Below are positions 8,855-16,608 of a DNA stretch of 47,019 nucleotides, piece after piece; the stretch's first letter is position 1, and the number at the start of each line of letters is the position of its first letter. The stretch comes from a bacterium (lineage in GTDB: Bacteria > JAJVIF01 > JAPKYR01). Made by a program: the position numbers and the translations under genes. The DNA is taken from assembly GCA_026394215.1 (NCBI GenBank), contig JAPKYR010000182.1, forward strand, positions 1 to 47,019, written 5' to 3'. The notes under the pieces were generated by a model. The model saw only the letters and a list, made by a program, of their open reading frames with translations, did no database searches and had not been told where the DNA came from.

Positions 8855-10840
8855 TTACAATGATCCGTCAGAAAGGAACTTCATCAGAAACGCGGACGGG
8901 TTTTCAACAATCCCCGAGTAAGAAAAACCGTTGTCCGGATCCCAGAAAATATCGCCGCTCGCCATACCGGTAACATAAATATTTCCTCCAGCGCCTGATG
9001 CTACACCCGACCCGCTTTCGGATTCCGACTGACCCCATGCCTGTCCCCAGACATATTCACCGTCCGAGCCGAATTTCGCCACAAACGCGCTTCCCGGGAT
9101 TTCCTGACGATCTTCTCCTTCCCCTATAATAAAATCACCATTTGCGTAACCAGCCACGATAATATTTCCCTGATTATCTTCAGTAAGAGCGAATCCCGCC
9201 CCATCGCCCCATAATTTTACAAAGGCAAGGCTTCCTCCGTACGAATACCTCGCGAGAAACGTGCTTACAGTGTTAATATCGCCCATGTTCCCCGGCTCAT
9301 TTTCCCTCGCCCCAGGACCATTGCCTCCGGGTCCGGGTCCATTTCCCCCAGGTCCCGAAGCGCCTCCCTCGGCTCCTCCTCCGACACCGAGTCCGATCCC
9401 TCCGGAACCTGACCCGGTTCCTCCAGGTCCTGGCGTTGGGCCTCCAGTTCCGGGACCGGCTCCGAGCCCAGGTCCTGCAGATGGTGGCTGAAGTTCTCTA
9501 ATCCCGCTGTCAGGCACAAAATCGACAGTGCCTGTAACGCTCCCGGTGACATAAAGCCCTCGAGACGATGCCAGCAAACCTATGCCAAAGTCGCCGGATG
9601 GTCCGCCCCACACTTTTTCCCAGTCAGTGAATCCGTCGCTTTTCAGTTTTATCAGGAAAATATCCGCTGCTCCGTTCGACTGATGGACATTTTCGCGACC
9701 GCCGAAACCGCGCGACGGCCCAAAGATCATCTCGCCCTGGTAAATTCCAACCGCATAGACATTATTCCCACCATCGAAAGCAAGCGTATTGGGCTGGCTG
9801 ACATCGACATCGGGATGGCTTCCGCCCCACGATGTAGTCCAGAGATGATTACCGTTTGAGCTGAATTTAGAAACAAACGCATCCGCAAGGCCACTCGATA
9901 CGCCGCCGACAATTTCCTCTCCGGGATGGAAGTCCGCATCGCCGGAAAATGACCCGGCAACATATGGATTCCCGGAATTATCAAGCCCGACCGTTGTGAC
10001 GTCGATCATCCCGCTTGCCGATCCCCACATTTTTACCCACTGGAATACACCATCCGATGAGAATTTTGCGAGATATCCGCCTGAATTCCCATCGACACCA
10101 TAGCCCGTGCTTTCTTCGACAGGCCCGAAAAATATCGCGTCAGTCACAGGGCCGGCCACGTAGGAATTCCCGGCGCTGTCTGTAACCACTCCAACCACAC
10201 GGTCGGTATCGTAGCTTCCCCACGTCGATGTCCAGATAATATCGCCATCCGGGCTGAATTTTGAAAGAAAGCAATCCGTCAGCCTGACCGATTCGCGCTC
10301 TTCGGTTTTTATCAAGTCGGGATCGAAATCGCAGCGTTCATCGAAAATACCCGCAACATAAAGATTCCCGTTTCCGTCTGTCGCAGGCCCGAAAATATCC
10401 TTTATGCGTGTCCTGCCCCATTGTCTGATCCAACCATCAAGTTCCGGATACACCTTCACGTCCAGCTGGTACGAGCCGGGCTGGCCATTTAATTTAAAAT
10501 CAAGCACGATTTTGATATCTGTCGGCTCAGTAACTTCGGCTGGCGTGAAAATTCCGCTGCCCGATTCAAAGATGCCGGCTTCGGGAGGCACACAGGAGAA
10601 CGTATATTCGATTCCATCCGGAGAATCCGATAAAATCTGGAAATGCTCCGGAGTTCCTGAGTACAACCAGCCGGGCCCGTTGATTCCATGCACGGTGTTG
10701 GCAGGGATCGCCTCTATAACAGGCTGCAATTCAACCGGTGCCGGCTCTCCATTTTGTTGTGGAGGCGGTGTATTCTGAGTGCAGGAAACCATCGCCCATG
10801 CGATTGAGATGATTAAAAGGATCGGAATGTAGATTTTCAT
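8855..10840 (-). CDS. Lipoprotein with seven SBBP-type propeller repeats
   Basis: A 661-residue predicted lipoprotein: signal segment ending AMVSC (Cys20), an Ig-like stretch (about residues 45-135), then seven repeats of roughly 60 residues carrying the pattern GN-x-YVAG...FG(P)...FL(S)KF(S)-x-DG-x-x-W, as in NLYVAGIF, NSYVAGPV, NPYVAGSF, NVYAVGIY, GLYVTGSV, NIIVAGYA and NIYVTGMA. Seven repeats suit a seven-bladed beta-propeller. A stretch of about 70 residues made mostly of Gly and Pro interrupts the region between repeats five and six. The start is supported by a GGGG tract eight bases upstream. Likely anchored to the outer membrane and exposed; the binding partner is unknown. It lacks the N-terminal module shared by the lipoproteins at 22-43 kb. 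Confidence 0.85.
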   Translation of the reverse strand: MKIYIPILLIISIAWAMVSCTQNTPPPQQNGEPAPVELQPVIEAIPANTVHGINGPGWLYSGTPEHFQILSDSPDGIEYTFSCVPPEAGIFESGSGIFTPAEVTEPTDIKIVLDFKLNGQPGSYQLDVKVYPELDGWIRQWGRTRIKDIFGPATDGNGNLYVAGIFDERCDFDPDLIKTEERESVRLTDCFLSKFSPDGDIIWTSTWGSYDTDRVVGVVTDSAGNSYVAGPVTDAIFFGPVEESTGYGVDGNSGGYLAKFSSDGVFQWVKMWGSASGMIDVTTVGLDNSGNPYVAGSFSGDADFHPGEEIVGGVSSGLADAFVSKFSSNGNHLWTTSWGGSHPDVDVSQPNTLAFDGGNNVYAVGIYQGEMIFGPSRGFGGRENVHQSNGAADIFLIKLKSDGFTDWEKVWGGPSGDFGIGLLASSRGLYVTGSVTGTVDFVPDSGIRELQPPSAGPGLGAGPGTGGPTPGPGGTGSGSGGIGLGVGGGAEGGASGPGGNGPGPGGNGPGARENEPGNMGDINTVSTFLARYSYGGSLAFVKLWGDGAGFALTEDNQGNIIVAGYANGDFIIGEGEDRQEIPGSAFVAKFGSDGEYVWGQAWGQSESESGSGVASGAGGNIYVTGMASGDIFWDPDNGFSYSGIVENPSAFLMKFLSDGSL

Positions 10841-10960
10841 TGGAAACCCCGCTGGTCCAAAAAATTATATTTTAATCTTAATGAACCACATCCTGGTCAT
10901 AGGATAGCCTGTCAGAGCAATTAGTTCAACCTTCCTAAAAATTAAAAAAAGCCATCGCAA

Positions 10961-11099
10961 TGTGCCATACGTTTCCAAACAATGTGTCATTCGCTTCCAG
11001 CGAATGAGCAGACGTGTCTTACGCTTCCAGCGTATGCCCCCTCCCCATATGCCGAGGCATATGACACATTTGCCCACCCGCCGGAGGCGTGTGGCACAC
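10961..11099. repeat. Cluster of five small hairpins with shared loops and variable stems
   Basis: The 346-base gap between HU and the SBBP lipoprotein contains a row of palindromes. One is degenerate (gtttccaaac, near 10970). The others are cattcgc-ttcca-gcgaatg (10988-11006), cttacgc-ttcca-gcgtatg (11018-11036, one mismatch), catatgccgaggcatatg (11046-11063) and cacccgccggaggcgtgtg (about 11075-11093). GTGT or TGTG and its complement flank several of them. Two related hairpins sit at 8041-8089. No protein-coding potential is seen. They look like a REP-like dispersed hairpin family or a serial structured RNA. Confidence 0.75.
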
Positions 11100-11107
11100 A
11101 AAGAGAA

Positions 11108-11128
11108 GGACGCCCGTGAATGGCGTCC
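11108..11128 (-). terminator. Possible terminator of the HU gene
   Basis: ggacgcc-cgtgaat-ggcgtcc is a perfect seven-base stem lying 58 bases past the HU stop. On the minus strand it is followed by a T-rich run (ttctcttt), which is a weak T-tract. Confidence 0.5.
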
Positions 11129-11186
11129 GACTCTTGCTACCGAAATAGATCGATTGTTTACAGGATCGTGAAGGATCACCCTTTTA

Positions 11187-11456
11187 CTAAAGGGCATTCT
11201 TGAGTTCGCTGCCGGGTGCGAAGTGCGGGACCTTGCGTGCTTTAATTTGGATCTGAGCGCCGGTCTGGGGATTGATTCCCTTCCGCGCTTTGCGCTTCCG
11301 GACTGAGAAGGTGCCGAAGCCGATCAGGCGAACCTGGCCGCCCTTCTTGAGCTGTTTCTGAACGATGTCAGTGAATGCTTCAAGCGAGCGTTTTGAGTCG
11401 GCTTTTGAGAGGCCTGTCTCTTTTGCGAGGGCCTCTATTAGCTCCTGCTTGTTCAT
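11187..11456 (-). CDS. hup: HU-family DNA-binding protein
   Basis: An 89-residue nucleoid protein of the HU/IHF family, at standard length. It starts MNKQELIEALAKETGLSKAD and carries the core RLIGFGTFSVRKRKARKGINP and the DNA-arm segment NPQTGAQIQIKARKVPHFAPG. HU dimers bend and coat DNA. An ideal RBS (AAGGAGG, six bases before ATG) suggests high expression. The gene is flanked by non-coding sequence on both sides and looks monocistronic. HU versus IHF subunit cannot be told apart with certainty, but the sequence fits HU better. Confidence 0.95.
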   Translation of the reverse strand: MNKQELIEALAKETGLSKADSKRSLEAFTDIVQKQLKKGGQVRLIGFGTFSVRKRKARKGINPQTGAQIQIKARKVPHFAPGSELKNAL

Positions 11457-12091
11457 GCGACGCCTCCTTCTTTAGTGATATAAGATGAAATAAGTGACAT
11501 TTTTCAAAAATCCGCTGGACTTTGGTTCATAACTGGATTCGGATTATTCCTGTCATTTGCCGGTTAGTCGCGGATTCCATCAATAACATAGCTGTAAGTA
11601 TACAACACCACAGGAGCCTGTCAACCTCTAACCCTGATTTCATGCGGGTTTCAAGGCTTTTTGCGGCTATCTCATGTTATTTCCTGAATTATCATAATAT
11701 TACCGGTATTATCGGACGTCCCACACTCCCGATTATAACAGGGCTTAAAGGCTGTTGCTTTCAATCCCTCTATTCATCGGCCTTGCACGACATCGGAAAT
11801 TCCCGGGCGGACGCCGCACATTGCGAACATAATTTCCCGGCGCAATTAAAATCGCTCCAATGCCGGAATCATCGCCATATTTTTTTTCTTCTGGATTATT
11901 ATTAATCGCGTGATATGAGGCTTCTCGCATGGCCTGTCGTGCAAATCCGCCATACGCGTGTCGCGCCCCTGCCAGCCCGGGAAAATCGGGATTGAAATTC
12001 TGTAATCCAAATGCGAGCGAGGCGAAAAACACAGCACGGCATAATGGATATAATATTATAATTCGATATGCCACCAGGGGTGGTTGAAATG
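11457..12091. other. Long intergenic stretch without a credible gene
   Basis: About 635 bases between HU and the terminator at 12092. Short ORFs on both strands (the track lists 127, 109 and 63 codons) lack Shine-Dalgarno sites and recognisable sequence. An AT-rich stretch (tataatattata, near 12050) could be a minus-strand promoter element. Nothing else is supported. Confidence 0.5.
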
Positions 12092-12123
12092 AAAAGGCGC
12101 CCGGATAATTTCCACGGGCGCCT
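12092..12123 (-). terminator. Strong Rho-independent terminator
   Basis: On the minus strand ggcgcccg...cgggcgcc forms an eight to nine base GC stem followed by TTTT. It lies 50 bases after the stop of the 41-codon membrane-peptide gene and matches its orientation. Confidence 0.85.
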
Positions 12124-12172
12124 GATAATTCACCTTCGATCGTATCTCGACGCGTCCTGCGACGTTTCCCGA

Positions 12173-12298
12173 TTAATGAACTTCATGGCTGTTTCGGATC
12201 ACGTCAACTGAGTGGGCACGGTTGACCAGATAAGCCAGAACGACAATGCCCGAGAATACTACTAAAAATACTTCCTGTGGCGAGAAATTGTGCAACAT
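12173..12298 (-). CDS. 41-residue single-pass membrane peptide
   Basis: The ORF track gives a 73-codon frame, but the likely gene is its last 41 codons. An ATG at 12298 has GGAGG seven bases upstream, and its product is MLHNFSPQEVFLVVFSG... with one clear hydrophobic helix (about residues 10-24) and a charged, His-containing tail (HSVDVIRNSHEVH). A strong terminator follows, so this is a complete small transcription unit. I do not recognise the family. Single-helix peptides of this size often assist larger membrane complexes, but nothing nearby shows the partner. The N-terminal extension in the track reads through Arg-rich, non-conserved-looking sequence and has no RBS. Confidence 0.65.
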   Translation of the reverse strand: MLHNFSPQEVFLVVFSGIVVLAYLVNRAHSVDVIRNSHEVH

Positions 12299-12640
12299 CA
12301 ATGCACCTCCATTGGATTTTCGCCGTCTGGACCGGAATACTTCGTGAACGGCGCCGGCGGCTGTAAGGATTCGCCGCCCCGGTCCATAGCGCAATATATC
12401 ATACTAAGTTATTATATACCACATATCCTGTCTTTTCGCAACCATAGTCATATTGAATCCCCTTAACCCTCCTTCAATCTGCTTTATATAGAGCGTTCCG
12501 GACGGCGCATCCGATGCGGAATCGCCCTAATCACTGTCCGAATCCCGATTTTTTCTATTATTTTACCAGGTATTTCTAACGTCCGTGTTCACCGAATGAA
12601 ATTTCAGGCTTTTATTCCAGGACATATAATCGGCGAATGC

Positions 12641-12669
12641 TTGACACTTTTCATCGGACTGTGATAAAT
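12641..12669 (+). promoter_or_regulatory. Sigma70-type promoter of the FN3 lipoprotein
   Basis: TTGACA (12641-12646), then 17 bases, then ATAAAT (12664-12669). It lies about 80 bases before the ATG at 12750. The -10 box overlaps the longer ORF start given in the track, which argues against that start. Confidence 0.75.
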
Positions 12670-12749
12670 TGTGCCTGCGGTTCCCCAAATGCGGGGCGCC
12701 TATTTTCGGTAATTTACGAAACACTACAGGATTTTACCCGGAGGTCCTT

Positions 12750-13574
12750 ATGGTCCGGCACTTAATGCATGTATCAACTTGTATCGCAAGCCTTGTTCTG
12801 CTCGGTATTCTGTTTATTGTTGGATGCCAGGGCAGCCCTGATAACGTTATCATTCCAGGCTATGTCGACGTTAACAACGGCAATCATATTGTTAATGATG
12901 TACTCGCAATCAATGTGGAACCTGTCGGGACCAACATCACTGTTGGCGGCCTTCAGCAATACCATGCCTTCGCCCGCTACGTGGACGGGACCGTACTTGA
13001 AGTCACCGGTTCGGTCGAATGGTACACGGAGAGCACCGGGGTCGGGATTTTCGAACCTACCGGCGGAAGATTCCTCGCAAGGAATCCGGGTGTGGCGGTT
13101 ATTCGCTGCAGAATGAACAAAGGCGATGGCACATACCTGATCAGCGCCGGGGCATTCGCGAACTCGTACAATCCGAACGCCGATGTACCACCGGCGGTCG
13201 TTATGAATCCGACGGTACAGGCGATCTCCGAAGGCGTCCTCGTTAACTGGGCATTAAACCAGACCGACGGGGATCTCGCGGGTTACAACATCTGGAGAAC
13301 GCAGGTATCCAACGCCCATTATACAACCGATTTCGGCCTCGTTAATACGGCTCCGATTATTTTCCCGCCCTATATCGACAAGACCGTAGTATCCGGATGG
13401 TACTATTACAGGATTACCGCTGAGGATCTTCTTGGCTTGTACAGCGCACCTTCTAAAGAGGTTGCGATATACGTCACTTATGCGGGTGATCCGCACTATG
13501 GCGGCTCTTACGACGGCGTTCAGAACTCCTTCCAGGAGAGACAATATAAGGACGCATTTTCCACCGCATTCTGA
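12750..13574 (+). CDS. Ig-like/fibronectin type III lipoprotein
   Basis: The track starts this ORF at 12669, but the ATG at 12750 has GGAGG upstream and begins a proper lipoprotein signal (MVRHLMHVST... ending LFIVGC, Cys26). The 274-residue product has a bacterial Ig-like domain (about residues 50-140; INVEPVGTNITVGGLQQYHAFARY and GRFLARNPGVAVIRC are BIG2-like). An FN3 domain follows (about 150-240; VLVNWALNQTDGDLAGYNIWR, WYYYRITAEDLLG), and then a Tyr/Gly/Gln-rich tail. It is likely an envelope-attached adhesion or scaffold protein; no ligand can be inferred. It has its own promoter and terminator. Confidence 0.85.
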   Translation: MVRHLMHVSTCIASLVLLGILFIVGCQGSPDNVIIPGYVDVNNGNHIVNDVLAINVEPVGTNITVGGLQQYHAFARYVDGTVLEVTGSVEWYTESTGVGIFEPTGGRFLARNPGVAVIRCRMNKGDGTYLISAGAFANSYNPNADVPPAVVMNPTVQAISEGVLVNWALNQTDGDLAGYNIWRTQVSNAHYTTDFGLVNTAPIIFPPYIDKTVVSGWYYYRITAEDLLGLYSAPSKEVAIYVTYAGDPHYGGSYDGVQNSFQERQYKDAFSTAF

Positions 13575-13618
13575 TTCGGTGGATTAAATATGATCTACGG
13601 GACGTATGGGAGATAGAT

Positions 13619-13676
13619 GTCCGGAGAGATTTATCCCTCCGGACACTAAGGCGCGGCAATCTGAGTCGCGCCTTTT
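13619..13676 (+). terminator. Double hairpin terminator after the FN3 lipoprotein
   Basis: A first hairpin (tgtccggag / ctccggaca, 13619-13645) is followed by aaggcgcg...cgcgcctttt (13648-13676) with a T run on the plus strand. It closes the lipoprotein unit just before the ABC gene. Confidence 0.85.
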
Positions 13677-13696
13677 CCTTCTATAGGGGATAATCA

Positions 13697-14698
13697 ATGG
13701 TTTTTGTAGAAGCTGAAAATATTGTCAAATCATTCGGCAGCGCCCGCCCGGTCAGGGCGCTTGACGGCCTCAGCCTGACGGTCAATCACGGCGAGGTTTT
13801 CGGACTCCTCGGCCCGAACGGCAGCGGGAAAACCACATTCGTTAAATGCTGCCTGAATATTATTTTCCCATCTTCGGGAACGCTGAGAATTCTTGGCTAT
13901 AAACCTGGTCACCCGGCCACATCCCGATACGTTGGTTACCTTCCTGAGAACCCGAATTTCTACGATCATCTCAACGGAATTTCTTTCCTTCACTATCACG
14001 CTGAGCTTGCAGGAATACCATTTACGCAGCGTAAAAAACGTGTGATGGAAGTTCTCGAACAGGTCCATCTGGAACAATCGGCAACTCACAGACGTCTGAG
14101 GACATACTCCAAGGGCATGCTTCAGCGAATCGGGCTTGCGCAGGCGATAATCGCGAAACCGAGACTCATTTTTCTGGATGAACCGCAGACCGGGCTTGAC
14201 CCTATCGGGCGCAGACAGATTAAGGATATTATGCGCGATGCTGTCCGTGAGGGCTCCGCAATTTTATTTTCGAGCCATGTGCTCGGGGATGTCGAGGATG
14301 TCGCCGACAGGGTCGCGATCATCGATCGCGGTAAAGTCAGAAAAATAGCCGGGCTCTCTGAGCTTACGGATGCGGCTGACAGATTATTGATTCGGCTGGC
14401 TCCCGAAAAAATCCATGCTCCTGAAACCGATGATCCCGGTTACCTGGAAAAAATAAAAATAGCGACCGCGAATTGCAATGTTTCGGACGTGAAATTAAAC
14501 GATGGTCTTCTGACCTGCATTATTAATAATGTTGATGCTGTACCGGACCTGGTCAGGTCGCTTGCGTTATCCGGTTACAGAATCTACGAAGTCCAGCATG
14601 AAAAAAATTCCCTGGAAGATGTATTCCTCAGGGAGTTCGGCGAGTTGCCGGTCGATAGAACACATGAAGCTCCGAATGCCATAGCCCCACCGAGTTGA
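13697..14698 (+). CDS. ABC transporter ATP-binding protein
   Basis: A 333-residue ATPase of the drug/antibiotic-export (CcmA/NatA-like) type. Walker A GPNGSGKTT (about residue 38), signature YSKGMLQRIGLAQAI, Walker B LIFLDEP (about residue 158) followed by QTGLDP, and H-loop FSSHVLGDVEDVADR. After about residue 220 comes the C-terminal extension typical of this subgroup, ending YEVQHEKNSLEDVFLREF. Such ATPases pair with a separately encoded membrane subunit. None lies next to it; the following gene is a hydrolase. RBS GGGGAT is five bases before ATG. First gene of a likely four-gene plus-strand run to 18126. Confidence 0.93.
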   Translation: MVFVEAENIVKSFGSARPVRALDGLSLTVNHGEVFGLLGPNGSGKTTFVKCCLNIIFPSSGTLRILGYKPGHPATSRYVGYLPENPNFYDHLNGISFLHYHAELAGIPFTQRKKRVMEVLEQVHLEQSATHRRLRTYSKGMLQRIGLAQAIIAKPRLIFLDEPQTGLDPIGRRQIKDIMRDAVREGSAILFSSHVLGDVEDVADRVAIIDRGKVRKIAGLSELTDAADRLLIRLAPEKIHAPETDDPGYLEKIKIATANCNVSDVKLNDGLLTCIINNVDAVPDLVRSLALSGYRIYEVQHEKNSLEDVFLREFGELPVDRTHEAPNAIAPPS

Positions 14699-14755
14699 CC
14701 AATATTAGATTTTTTTGTTTTGTATTATTATCAAATTCTGTCGGGCGCATTACTT

Positions 14756-15652
14756 ATGTCGGGATCAATCGGTAAATTTCGTATCATTAAAACACTGCCC
14801 TTGTTTCTCGGACATGGACCGGCCGATGTAATTTCGCAGATAGTCCAGTTTGATTCCGGGAACTTAAAAATTTCCGGCTGGCTATATAAACCGACAGATC
14901 AAGCCGATAAAAAATCGACACATTCCCTCGATACGAAGGCAATTCCGGGAGCGGCAGTTATTTGCGGACATGGTGGCGTAGGGGGCATACCTGCCCATTA
15001 TGACGTAGTTTTCCGGAGGCTCGCAAAGGCGGGCTGGACTGTCGCAGCGCCATCATACCGTGGCGAAGGCGGAAGCGATGGCGAGATCGAGTTTGCCCAT
15101 GGGGAAGTGGACGACACTCTCGCGTGCATGAAAGCGGTCGGGGAACTTCCCGTTGTCGATCCCGAAAATATCTGGCTCCTTGGAAGTTCTCACGGTGCGA
15201 TGGTCAGCCTTCTCGCAGCGGCAAAAATTTTCGACACAATCAATACCGGCGGCAGATACTACAAGATTAAAGGTGTTGTCTCGATTTCAGGCATCTACGA
15301 TATTTGTAAATGGCTGGATGGTGTCAGAAAAACAGATCATCTATTGATGTCCGATCCGTTTGTTCGCTCATTGATGAAACTCAATGATCAGGAACTTCAA
15401 ACCCGGTCGGCAATAAATGTTGCGGGCAATATCGGGATTCCGGTTTTATTGGTTCATGGCGAATCGGACATGATCGTCCCGCATGAACAATCGATTATTA
15501 TGGCTGACGCGTTGAAATCATCGGGGAATAATTCCTGCAAACTTCATATTGAGCCGGGATCGGACCATGAATTTGTCTGGGGTCCCGAGCGGGAACACGC
15601 GCGCAATACATGGGCTGAAATCGCAAAATTTATAGACCAAACCACTCGATAA
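14756..15652 (+). CDS. Alpha/beta hydrolase (dienelactone hydrolase / S9-like)
   Basis: About 298 residues. Oxyanion-region motif GHGGVGG, nucleophile elbow GSSHGAM (Ser), a late Asp (HGESDMIVP) and catalytic His (GSDHEF) give a full Ser-Asp-His triad. The central sequence PSYRGEGGSDG is typical of prolyl-oligopeptidase/acyl-peptidase-like hydrolases. Substrate unknown, probably an ester or peptide. No signal peptide is clear. The ORF track uses a TTG at 14720; I prefer the ATG at 14756 (MSGSIGKFRI), though neither has a strong RBS. The gap to the ABC gene is 57 bases. Confidence 0.85.
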   Translation: MSGSIGKFRIIKTLPLFLGHGPADVISQIVQFDSGNLKISGWLYKPTDQADKKSTHSLDTKAIPGAAVICGHGGVGGIPAHYDVVFRRLAKAGWTVAAPSYRGEGGSDGEIEFAHGEVDDTLACMKAVGELPVVDPENIWLLGSSHGAMVSLLAAAKIFDTINTGGRYYKIKGVVSISGIYDICKWLDGVRKTDHLLMSDPFVRSLMKLNDQELQTRSAINVAGNIGIPVLLVHGESDMIVPHEQSIIMADALKSSGNNSCKLHIEPGSDHEFVWGPEREHARNTWAEIAKFIDQTTR

Positions 15653-15712
15653 TTATTTCCGGAGCCATTATTATTGGAAGGACGTACGCGAATAAGGAGT
15701 AATTTTAACGAT

Positions 15713-16591
15713 ATGGCAAATTCAGTAAGTAAAGCAGTAATCCCCGCGGCGGGTCTTGGTACGCGATTTTTACCTGCTACAAAGGCGCAGCCGAAGGAAA
15801 TGCTCCCGATTGTCGATAAACCGACAATTCAGTACGTGGTGGAGGAAGCCGCAGATGCCGGTTGTCATGATATTCTAATAATAACCGGACGCGGGAAGCG
15901 GGCGGTCGAGGATCATTTCGATAAGGCGTTAGAACTGGAGCATTATTTAAGGATCAAAGGCAAGGCCCGGGAACTTGAACTTCTGGAACATATCAATGAT
16001 CTCGCGAGAATCCACTACATTCGTCAGGGTGAGCCGCTGGGCTTGGGACATGCCGTCCTGATGGCGAAGGATCATGTAGGAAATGAGCCGTTTGTTGTTC
16101 TGCTTGGCGACGATATCTCCGATCCTGCCCGATCCGCGACATCCGTAATGATATCCGCTTTTAAAAAATATGGGACAAGCATCCTTGCGGTACAGGCTGT
16201 CGCCGAGAGTGAAGTATCGAAATACGGGATTGTGGCGGGTGAAGACGCCGGAGACGGGACGATAAAAATCAGCCATCTTGTCGAAAAACCGGCGATGGAT
16301 GAAGCCCCGAGCAACCTCGCGATTATCGGCCGATACTTACTGACTCCGGAAATTTTCCCATGCCTTGAGATTACAAAACCGGACGCTAAAGGTGAAATTC
16401 AGTTGACAGACGGATTGAGGCATCTATTAAAGGAACAGGAGATGCGCGCCGTTGTCTATACCGGCGCCCGATGGGACGTTGGACAGGTCGACGGGTTTAT
16501 TACGACCACAATAGACTGGGCTATGCGCCGCCCGGAATTGAAAAAACAACTTTTAAGGTACATGCGCAGGATTCTTGAAGATAATCTGTAA
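15713..16591 (+). CDS. galU: UTP-glucose-1-phosphate uridylyltransferase
   Basis: Makes UDP-glucose from UTP and glucose-1-phosphate, the activated sugar for envelope polysaccharides and glycolipids. The N-terminus has the nucleotidyltransferase signature KAVIPAAGLGTRFLPATKA, then KEMLPIVDKPTIQYVVEEA. Further GalU marks are LGLGHAV, VLLGDDI, SKYGIV and GEIQLTDGL. From the ATG at 15713 it is 292 residues, a standard GalU length. The track's TTG at 15674 adds a non-family extension. AAGGAG lies upstream with a rather long spacing of 13. The histidine kinase follows after 17 bases. Confidence 0.95.
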   Translation: MANSVSKAVIPAAGLGTRFLPATKAQPKEMLPIVDKPTIQYVVEEAADAGCHDILIITGRGKRAVEDHFDKALELEHYLRIKGKARELELLEHINDLARIHYIRQGEPLGLGHAVLMAKDHVGNEPFVVLLGDDISDPARSATSVMISAFKKYGTSILAVQAVAESEVSKYGIVAGEDAGDGTIKISHLVEKPAMDEAPSNLAIIGRYLLTPEIFPCLEITKPDAKGEIQLTDGLRHLLKEQEMRAVVYTGARWDVGQVDGFITTTIDWAMRRPELKKQLLRYMRRILEDNL

Positions 16592-16608
16592 AACGCAAGG
16601 AATTAAAA

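Noticed and set aside
9261-9552. Pro-rich plus-strand ORF and 95-codon minus ORF
   Set aside because: Both are alternative readings of the Gly/Pro-rich insert of the SBBP lipoprotein.
11522-12074. 127-codon plus and 109-codon minus ORFs
   Set aside because: No Shine-Dalgarno sites, overlapping each other on opposite strands, and no recognisable sequence. The 109-codon frame begins with GTG directly after a strong terminator.
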